Part shown: positions 7,196 through 12,147 of the stretch, piece by piece
How the letters are laid out: every line of letters begins with the position of its first letter
Position numbering within the stretch: position 1 is the stretch's first letter
Assembly (NCBI GenBank): GCA_002479145.1
Contig: DLLX01000022.1
Span: 9,363-21,509, forward strand
Direction: 5' to 3'
DNA length: 12,147 nt
DNA from: Prevotella sp. UBA7551
GTDB lineage: Bacteria; Bacteroidota; Bacteroidia; Bacteroidales; Bacteroidaceae
The notes under the pieces: model-generated
The model's database searches: none
Seen by the model: the letters and a program-made list of their open reading frames with translations, nothing else
Told to the model about the DNA's origin: nothing
Position numbers and translations under genes: made by a program

Positions 7196-9229
7196 ATGAG
7201 GAAATATTTCATACCAACACTACTCTTATGCTGCCTTCTGGCTTTTACCAACAGCCTGCGGGCACAGGAAGTCGGAACATGGAAGGCCTATATGTCCTAC
7301 CACGAGCCTACATGGGTGGAGAAGGGAGGCGACAGAATCTATGTCCTCGCGTCCAATGACCTTTACGCATACAACGAAAAAGACCAGAGCATACACACTT
7401 TCGACAAGACCAACGGACTGACTGACACGGGAATCAGCCATATAGGGTGGAACAACTCGGCTGCCAGGCTCGTCGTTATCTACGAGTCTGGCTACATTGA
7501 CTTGGTCGATGGCAAGGACAATGTGGTCAGCATCAGCGACTACTACAACCACTCCATGACGGCCGACAAGACCATCAACAGCATCTACAACTACGGAAAA
7601 CTCTGCTATTTGGCCACCGGATTCGGCATCGTATGCCTCAACGTGGCGCAAGAGGAGATTGCCAACACCTACAATCTGGGCTTTTCGGTGGATTATTGTC
7701 ACATAGATGGCGGCTACATCTACGCAGAATCGAAGCGGAACGGGAAGTACCGGGCACTCCTTACGGACAACCTGCTCGACAAAGGCAACTGGAAGCGCAT
7801 GGGAAGCTACACCGCCCGCAACGCAAACCCAGACCCGGAGCTGATGGAAAAGGCCAAGACGCTGTCGCCGGGAGGGCCAAAATACAACCATTTCGGCTTC
7901 ATGCGCTTCGCCAACGGAAAACTTTACACCGTCGGAGGAGGCTACGGACTCGCCGAACTGCGCCGACCCGCCACCCTGCAGGTGCTCGATGGCGACGAGT
8001 GGCAGGTGTATGAGGACGACATCGCGGCAAAAACCAACCATCAGTACATCGACTTGATGTGCGTGGATGTCGATCCTAACAACCCGTCACGGGTCTTTGC
8101 GGGAGGCAGAACAGGACTCTACGAATTCAACAACGGCAACTTTGTACAGGAATACAACATCGACAACACCAACGGATGCCTGCAAGCGGCAGGCACGGTA
8201 GCCGCAGACAACAAAGATTATGTCATCGTCAGCGGATTAAAGTTTGACACATCGGGCGACCTGTGGGTCTTCAATGGCATCAGCAAAGGCTCCTCCCTGA
8301 GCCAGTTTACCAAGGATGGCAAGTGGGTCAGCCACCACAACAAGGCCTTTATGGACGACGACAACACGTCGCTCAACAACGGCGGCTGCCTCACCTTCGA
8401 CACTTCAGGCAACCTTTGGGTGGCCAACAACCACTACAATACCCCGGCCTTGGTGGTCTTTCAGCCCTCCACGCAGGGCATCAACCGCTATACGCGCTTC
8501 GTCAACGAGGACAACGCCGAGGTAAACGGCGGAGGAGGCGTGCGGTGTACGGCGGAAGACAAGGACGGCAACATCTGGGCAGGCCTCAATGGAGGCCCGG
8601 TCTATCTGCGACCCAGCGACTTGAGTACGGATCCCAACTCCGTTTTGTTCCAACAATACAAGGTACCGCGCAATGATGGGAGCAACCTTGCCGACTATCT
8701 GCTGACGAATATCGACATTACCTGCATGGCTGTCGACGGCGGAAACCGCAAATGGTTCGGCACGGGAGGCAACGGCGTGTACCTTATCAGCGCGGATCTG
8801 AACACACAGGTGCACCACTTCCTGTCGTCCAACAGCGGACTCGTGAGCGACAACATCGAGTCTTTGGCCATCAACCCCACCACAGGAGAGGTCTATATCG
8901 GCACCGACAAGGGACTTTGCTCCTACCTGAGCGACGCCTCAGAGCCGGTACAGACGATGGACAAGGAGACTACCTACGCCTATCCCAACCCCGTCCGACC
9001 CGACTATCGCGGCATCATCACCATCACTGGGCTGAGCTACAACGCCGACGTGAAGATAGTCACCTCCTCGGGCACCCTTGTAGCCGAGGGAACCAGCCAG
9101 GGAGGAATGTTCACCTGGGACGGAAACAACCTCAACGGAAAGCGGGTGGCCAGCGGAATCTATATGGTCGAGGCGGCCACGGAGGATGGAAGCAGCGGCG
9201 TGGTGTGCAAGATTGCGGTCATCAACTGA
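7196..9229 (+). CDS. porZ: PorZ-like type IX secretion attachment-complex protein
   Basis: A 677-residue exported protein with a signal peptide (residues 1-23, LLLCCLLAF core, likely cleaved after LRA). The start GTWKAYMSYHE (27-37) and the following NDLYAYNEKDQSIHTFDKTNGL resemble the PorZ N-terminal propeller domain. Propeller blades recur to about 590 (FDTSGDLWV, FDTSGNLWV, AEDKDGNIWAG, AVDGGNRKWFGTGGNGVYLI, INPTTGEVYIGTDKGL). Residues 593-677 are a type IX C-terminal domain (YPNPV, then GKRVASGIYMVEA and KIAVIN). In Porphyromonas gingivalis, PorZ works on the cell surface with PorU, PorV and PorQ, binds A-LPS and presents it during sortase-like attachment of cargo. This copy is shorter than the roughly 770 residues I recall for P. 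gingivalis. The frame is open back to 7052, but only the ATG at 7196 begins a signal peptide. A generic two-component-regulator-like propeller protein is the alternative. Confidence 0.85.
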   Translation: MRKYFIPTLLLCCLLAFTNSLRAQEVGTWKAYMSYHEPTWVEKGGDRIYVLASNDLYAYNEKDQSIHTFDKTNGLTDTGISHIGWNNSAARLVVIYESGYIDLVDGKDNVVSISDYYNHSMTADKTINSIYNYGKLCYLATGFGIVCLNVAQEEIANTYNLGFSVDYCHIDGGYIYAESKRNGKYRALLTDNLLDKGNWKRMGSYTARNANPDPELMEKAKTLSPGGPKYNHFGFMRFANGKLYTVGGGYGLAELRRPATLQVLDGDEWQVYEDDIAAKTNHQYIDLMCVDVDPNNPSRVFAGGRTGLYEFNNGNFVQEYNIDNTNGCLQAAGTVAADNKDYVIVSGLKFDTSGDLWVFNGISKGSSLSQFTKDGKWVSHHNKAFMDDDNTSLNNGGCLTFDTSGNLWVANNHYNTPALVVFQPSTQGINRYTRFVNEDNAEVNGGGGVRCTAEDKDGNIWAGLNGGPVYLRPSDLSTDPNSVLFQQYKVPRNDGSNLADYLLTNIDITCMAVDGGNRKWFGTGGNGVYLISADLNTQVHHFLSSNSGLVSDNIESLAINPTTGEVYIGTDKGLCSYLSDASEPVQTMDKETTYAYPNPVRPDYRGIITITGLSYNADVKIVTSSGTLVAEGTSQGGMFTWDGNNLNGKRVASGIYMVEAATEDGSSGVVCKIAVIN

Positions 9230-9250
9230 CCCTTTTGGGGGATGCAGACG

Positions 9251-9331
9251 CTCGCCCAACAGGCTTCGGCGAGGAAAAAACGCACCGAAAAAAAAGAATA
9301 GGCAAGTCCAACAAGGCATAAGAAGCCTATT
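9251..9331 (+). repeat. Two small inverted repeats between porZ and the GT2 gene
   Basis: CTCGCC (9251-9256) pairs with GGCGAG (9268-9273) over an 11-base loop and is followed by A-runs rather than T-runs. AATAGGC (9297-9303) pairs with GCCTATT (9325-9331) over a 21-base loop. Neither looks like a standard terminator. I see no TAnnTTTG promoter in 9230-9424, so the GT2 gene may depend on read-through from porZ. Confidence 0.3.
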
Positions 9332-9424
9332 GACTACCTGAAGAAAAACGCATAATCAAGGCAGAAAGGGCACATACCCCACCCCCATAGGCAGAAGAAC
9401 CATGAAATAAGAAAAGACAAAGAC

Positions 9425-10384
9425 ATGAAGAAAGTCACCCTACTCATCCCCTGCTACAACGAGGAAGCGTCACTCCCCGACCTCTATGCCTCCCTGCGCG
9501 AGGTCATGGACGGGCAGGTACAATACGACTGGGAGGTACTGCTCATCGACGATGGCAGCCGCGACCAGTCGCTTAGGGTCATGCGTCGGCTCCGCAAAGA
9601 AGACCCGCGGGTGGCTCTCATCAGCCTGTCGCGCAACTTTGGCAAGGAGAATGCCATGCTGGCGGGCTTCGACCATGCCTCGGGCGACTGTGTTGTCATC
9701 CTCGATGCCGACCTTCAGCATCCGCCTTCGCTCATTCCCGCCATGCTCAAGCTATGGGAAGAAGGGGCACAGGATGTCTATGCGCGGCGCGACATGGCCC
9801 GCGAGAGCTGGCTGCGAAGGCAGATGAGCCGACTGTACTACAAACTTCTGAACCGCTCCACACGCTTTGACGTGCTCGAAAACGTAGGCGATTTCCGGCT
9901 GTTGGACCGCCGTTGCGTGGAGGCCTTGTGCCAATTGCGCGAGTCGCAACGCTACACGAAGGGCATGTATGTGTGGATTGGCTTCCGGAAACAGAAAATA
10001 ACGTACCACGAAAAGCAGCGCACAGCGGGCAAATCGTCCTTCAACTTCTGCCGCCTGGCCAATTTGGCCATCGACGGACTGACCTCCTACACCACCGCCC
10101 CGCTCCGCCTGTCCACCCTCACGGGGCTTTTCAGCGCGCTGATGGCCATCCTCTATATGGCCTATGTGTTCATCAAGACACTCGTAGTGGGCGAACCCGT
10201 CCAGGGATTCCCCACCATCGTCATCCTCATTCTCTTCCTTGGCGGCGTACAGCTCATCTCATTGGGCATCATCGGCGAGTATCTCGGCAAGGTTTTCATC
10301 GAGACCAAGCGACGCCCCGTCTACCTGATTGACCGCATGGAAGGGGTGTCCACCCACATGGAAGAAAAGGAAAGCGCGCAATGA
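9425..10384 (+). CDS. Membrane-anchored GT2 glycosyltransferase (GtrB/ArnC/DPM type)
   Basis: A 319-residue GT-A fold enzyme. The N-terminal domain opens with VTLLIPCYNEEASLPDLY, has DDG at 42-44 and the metal-binding DAD at 94-96 (DADLQHPP), and continues through GDFRLLDRR near 155-163. KQRTAGKSSFNFCRL (about 197-211) is the amphipathic link typical of polyisoprenyl-phosphate glycosyltransferases. Two C-terminal membrane segments lie at about 231-253 and 263-287. Relatives such as GtrB, ArnC and dolichol-phosphate mannose synthase move one sugar from a nucleotide donor to a lipid phosphate at the inner face of the cytoplasmic membrane. The sugar cannot be told from the sequence. Its place after porZ would suit a role in surface glycan or LPS, but this is inference. 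The stop codon lies at the edge of the terminator stem at 10371-10405. Confidence 0.92.
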   Translation: MKKVTLLIPCYNEEASLPDLYASLREVMDGQVQYDWEVLLIDDGSRDQSLRVMRRLRKEDPRVALISLSRNFGKENAMLAGFDHASGDCVVILDADLQHPPSLIPAMLKLWEEGAQDVYARRDMARESWLRRQMSRLYYKLLNRSTRFDVLENVGDFRLLDRRCVEALCQLRESQRYTKGMYVWIGFRKQKITYHEKQRTAGKSSFNFCRLANLAIDGLTSYTTAPLRLSTLTGLFSALMAILYMAYVFIKTLVVGEPVQGFPTIVILILFLGGVQLISLGIIGEYLGKVFIETKRRPVYLIDRMEGVSTHMEEKESAQ

Positions 10385-10405
10385 GTACTGCCCATTGCGC
10401 GCTTT
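10371..10405. terminator. Bidirectional terminator between the GT2 gene and nadA
   Basis: A perfect 13-bp stem: AAAGCGCGCAATG (10371-10383) pairs with CATTGCGCGCTTT (10393-10405) around a 9-base loop, with TTTT on the plus strand and a matching T-tract on the minus strand. The GT2 stop codon TGA (10382-10384) sits at the top of the stem. It lies between convergent genes and 24 bases beyond the nadA stop, so it should serve both directions. Confidence 0.88.
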
Positions 10406-10428
10406 TATGAGAAATTTCCGGGATAAAA

Positions 10429-11424
10429 TCAACTTAGGGCGAGCATCCGCTCGATAGGCTTCACGGCCTCATGGGCTATCTTTGGGTCCACCTCCACGGT
10501 AGGCCAGCCGTACTTCAAGGCATTATACACCTTCTCCAGCGAGTTTTTCTTCATATATTCACACTCCGTGCAGGAGCAGCCCAAGCCCCCTTCCGTCACC
10601 TCGGGAGGCACGGGAATGAACGTCTGGTGGGGACAAGTGCGCTGCATCTCGTGCAGAATGCCCGCCTCGGTGGCGACGATAAACTCCTTGACCTCGGGAT
10701 GATCCTGCGCATAGTGGAGCATTGTGGCCGTGGAACCCTTCACGTCGGCCAGGGCGAGCACGGGCGCTTTGCACTCCAAATGGGCCATTACCACCGCCTC
10801 GGGGTGCTCCTTCTTGAGCTTAACTATCTCTTCTACACTGAAACGCTCGTGGACATGGCAGCCGCCCTGCCACAACAACATCTTCCTTCCCGTCACGGAA
10901 TTGATGTAATTTCCAAGGTTATAGTCAGGGCCAAAGATGATTTTGGCATCCTTGGGAAGCGAGTCAATCACCTTTTTGGCGTTGCCCGAGGTCACGACCA
11001 CGTCGGTAAGCGCCTTGACGGCGGCGGTAGTATTGACGTAGGAGACCACTTCGTAGCCTGGATGCTCCTCCTTGAATTTCCTTAGGTCCTCGGCCTTGCA
11101 ACTATCGGCCAGCGAACAGCCGGCTGTCAGGTCCGGACAGAGCACCTTCTTCTCCGGAGAAAGCAGCTTGCAGGTCTCGGCCATGAAGTGTACGCCACAC
11201 ATGACCATCGTCTTCGCAGCCGTTTTGGCGGCCTCACGGGCCAGAGCGAGCGAGTCGCCCACAAAGTCGGCAATGTCTTGTATCTCCGGTTTCGTGTAAT
11301 AGTGGGCAAGAATGATGGCATCCTGCTCACGGCAGAGGCGGCGGATTTCCTCCTTCAGGTTCAGGGAAGCGTCGACAGGCTCATCAACGAAGCCTTTTGC
11401 TTTCCATTCGTCTTTCACGTTCAT
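10429..11424 (-). CDS. nadA: Quinolinate synthase A
   Basis: A 331-residue cytoplasmic iron-sulfur enzyme that condenses iminoaspartate with dihydroxyacetone phosphate to quinolinate in de novo NAD synthesis. It shows AIILAHYYTKPEIQDIADFVGDS (about 36-58), MVMCGVHFMAETCKLLSPEK (73-92), AGCSLADSC (101-109), WQGGCHVHERF (185-195) and GCSCTEC (282-288). By comparison with E. coli NadA, C103, C189 and C288 are the likely [4Fe-4S] ligands. The length is within the usual range of 300-350. The start at 11424 follows an AT-rich leader (AATAATAATAA, then AAGATGAAGTTGAGAAA) with no Shine-Dalgarno sequence. No nadB or nadC is next to it in the window. Its leader overlaps the AT-rich side of the proposed replication origin, so expression and initiation could influence each other; that is inference. 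Confidence 0.97.
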   Translation of the reverse strand: MNVKDEWKAKGFVDEPVDASLNLKEEIRRLCREQDAIILAHYYTKPEIQDIADFVGDSLALAREAAKTAAKTMVMCGVHFMAETCKLLSPEKKVLCPDLTAGCSLADSCKAEDLRKFKEEHPGYEVVSYVNTTAAVKALTDVVVTSGNAKKVIDSLPKDAKIIFGPDYNLGNYINSVTGRKMLLWQGGCHVHERFSVEEIVKLKKEHPEAVVMAHLECKAPVLALADVKGSTATMLHYAQDHPEVKEFIVATEAGILHEMQRTCPHQTFIPVPPEVTEGGLGCSCTECEYMKKNSLEKVYNALKYGWPTVEVDPKIAHEAVKPIERMLALS

Positions 11425-11475
11425 TTTCTCAACTTCATCTTATTATTATTATTTCTTTTTTCTTTTAAAGAAAAT
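11425..11475. other. AT-rich tract, putative DNA unwinding element
   Basis: This stretch is almost entirely A and T, with a TTA trinucleotide run (11440-11454), a pyrimidine tract on the plus strand and the inverted TTTTAAAGAAAA. It sits directly beyond the DnaA-trio-like stretch and the tandem boxes, where the duplex would open. It is also the leader of nadA. Confidence 0.5.
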
Positions 11476-11513
11476 CTATGATAGTAATGATAGGCCGTTG
11501 ATAACGTGGATAA
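11476..11513 (-). other. Tandem DnaA boxes with DnaA-trio-like stretch
   Basis: Read on the minus strand this is TTATCCACG (11513-11505), immediately TTATCAACG (11504-11496), a short GC step, then CTATCATTACTATCATAG (11493-11476) running into the AT-rich tract. The order box, GC-rich step, trio, AT-rich DNA is the basal unwinding system described in Bacillus subtilis. Read 3'-5' on the plus strand from 11493, the triplets are GAT, AGT, AAT, GAT, AGT; three of five fit the [G/A]A[T/A] trio consensus. The match is therefore partial. Confidence 0.5.
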
Positions 11514-11639
11514 ATGGAAAGGCTTTTTCCTTGCTTTCCTCTATCCACACTTTCTGCGACTTATCCTTAGTTTATCATTTCGTGTATCAGCTGATTTTCA
11601 GTCATTCAACCTACTTTTCCACATTTCCACAATTCGTTG

Positions 11640-11647
11640 CAAAGATA
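11640..11647 (-). promoter_or_regulatory. Possible nadA promoter -7 element inside oriC
   Basis: CAAAGATA on the plus strand is TATCTTTG on the minus strand, an exact match to TAnnTTTG. The -33 half is poor (TTTAG near 11671-11675, at about the right spacing). If used, transcription would start near 11633 and run through several DnaA boxes before nadA, with a leader of about 210 bases. Confidence 0.35.
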
Positions 11648-11705
11648 ATAAGTTTATATCTTTTGTTAGCCTAAATGCGTTGAAAAATTACCTCAATAGG
11701 TCGGG

Positions 11706-11771
11706 ATAACCCTGTGGATTTCCACACTTGTCGGGTTGGCTTGTCTTGTCGGTGGAAATCCACAGGGTTAT
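11706..11771. repeat. Perfect 20-bp inverted repeat with nested DnaA-like boxes
   Basis: The 20 bases at 11706-11725 are the exact reverse complement of 11752-11771, separated by 26 bases. Within the left arm, TGTGGATTTCCACA (11713-11726) is itself a near-palindrome formed by two opposed TCCACA cores, and the right arm contains the mirror copy. The element could form a cruciform, or bind paired DnaA molecules in both directions. No T-run follows, so it is not a terminator. Confidence 0.85.
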
Positions 11772-11790
11772 GCAGGAGTTGTTATGCCAC

Positions 11791-11823
11791 TTTTCCACAG
11801 GTTTTTCCACAAGTTTATCAACA
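11791..11823 (+). repeat. Three DnaA boxes at exact 12-base spacing
   Basis: TTTTCCACA at 11791 and 11803, and TTATCAACA at 11815, all lie on the plus strand with starts exactly 12 bases apart. The first two match the relaxed DnaA consensus TTWTNCACA; the third is the TTATCAACA variant found in other origins. Regular same-strand spacing suits cooperative DnaA loading. Confidence 0.75.
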
Positions 11824-12147
11824 GTTGTAAGGACAGACGTGCAGACCTTGTGCATTGATCCGCCCCATCACGGAGGCTTTCGTAGACCGACGGAGCAGGT
11901 GAAGCATAGGAATACTTCGCTACTCAACGGCTATCTGTGGGGCGCACAAAGCGCAGCGCAGGTGTGGGTTCAGCTCACACCCAACCCCCTTTGACGGGCA
12001 TTGCGGATGGATTCCGTTTTTGTATAGAAATATTCTGACAATGGATTGCTGTACAGTGTGAGCCACATATCGTAAGGTTTTGCTAACCGATGGTTTATAA
12101 ACTGCATAAGTACTTGATAATAAGGACGTTGCGATTCAGCCCCTATT
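11824..12147. other. Non-coding stretch at the right edge
   Basis: I see no convincing gene in these 324 bases. An open frame at 11728-11994 overlaps the DnaA boxes and encodes a peptide of no recognisable family, so I do not call it. A hairpin, GGTGTG (11961-11966) with CACACC (11976-11981) over a 9-base loop, is present without a T-run. The last 130 bases are more AT-rich and could be the leader of a gene beyond the edge, but no clear TAnnTTTG promoter is visible. Confidence 0.45.

Larger units (their letters stand above)
11425..11823. other. oriC: Putative replication origin (oriC) with DnaA-box cluster
   Basis: A gene-free stretch with an AT-rich tract (11425-11475) followed by at least ten 9-mers matching, or one to two bases off, the DnaA box TTATCCACA. 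Minus strand: TTATCAACG 11496-11504, TTATCCACG 11505-11513, AAATCCACA 11713-11721. Plus strand: CTATCCACA 11541-11549, TTTTCCACA 11615-11623, ATTTCCACA 11623-11631 and 11718-11726, AAATCCACA 11756-11764, TTTTCCACA 11791-11799 and 11803-11811, TTATCAACA 11815-11823. Such density, two orientations and adjacent AT-rich DNA are the hallmarks of a bacterial origin. No dnaA gene is visible and the flanking gene on the left is nadA. A plasmid-type or secondary DnaA-binding cluster (datA-like, or a DnaA-regulated promoter) is a less likely alternative given the chromosomal housekeeping genes nearby. Confidence 0.72.

Noticed and set aside
11440..11454. TTA repeat as a phase-variation microsatellite
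   Set aside because: Four units lie in a leader and not in a coding frame; an unwinding-region role fits the setting better.
11706..11771. Inverted repeat as a terminator or as insertion-sequence ends
   Set aside because: No T-run follows, the 26-base interior is too short for an element, and the arms consist of DnaA-box cores.
11728..11994. Possible 88-residue protein
   Set aside because: It runs through the inverted repeat and three phased DnaA boxes, has no leader or promoter, and resembles no family.

Overview
The window reads as chromosomal DNA from a Bacteroidales bacterium, most likely Prevotella or a close relative. The reasons are: Bacteroidetes-type promoters (TTTG, about 20 bases, TAnnTTTG) instead of sigma70 boxes; A-rich leaders without clear Shine-Dalgarno sequences; a long Bacteroidetes-type LeuRS; and a PorZ-like type IX secretion protein. 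Base composition is moderately GC-rich and even across the genes. I see no transposase, integrase, CRISPR array, tRNA or rRNA.

Layout: (1) 1-194, leader DNA ending in a near-perfect Bacteroidetes promoter. (2) 219-2222, an exported protein with a ComEA-like helix-hairpin-helix domain followed by a long probable outer-membrane beta-barrel, closed by a hairpin terminator. (3) 2418-10384, five same-strand genes: leuS, a YitT-family membrane protein, a RdgB/HAM1 nucleotide pyrophosphatase, a PorZ-like protein and a membrane-anchored GT2 glycosyltransferase. The gaps are 86, 32, 166 and 195 bases (the first and third hold hairpins) and only leuS has a recognisable promoter, so part or all may be one transcription unit. 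(4) A strong bidirectional terminator at 10371-10405. (5) nadA on the minus strand, 10429-11424. (6) 11425-12147, a non-coding block.

The gene content is housekeeping and envelope: leucyl-tRNA charging, cleansing of damaged purine NTPs, quinolinate synthesis for NAD, the surface attachment complex of the type IX secretion system, and an undecaprenyl-phosphate-type glycosyltransferase that could feed a surface glycan.

The most interesting part is the non-coding block. About 330 bases (11496-11823) hold at least ten DnaA-box-like 9-mers on both strands: a back-to-back pair next to a DnaA-trio-like stretch and an AT-rich tract, a perfect 20-bp inverted repeat containing nested boxes, and three boxes repeated at exactly 12-base spacing. 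I interpret this as a replication origin, probably the chromosomal oriC, whose unwinding region overlaps the nadA leader. No dnaA gene is visible, and six of the seven genes are transcribed towards the proposed origin; both facts call for checking.
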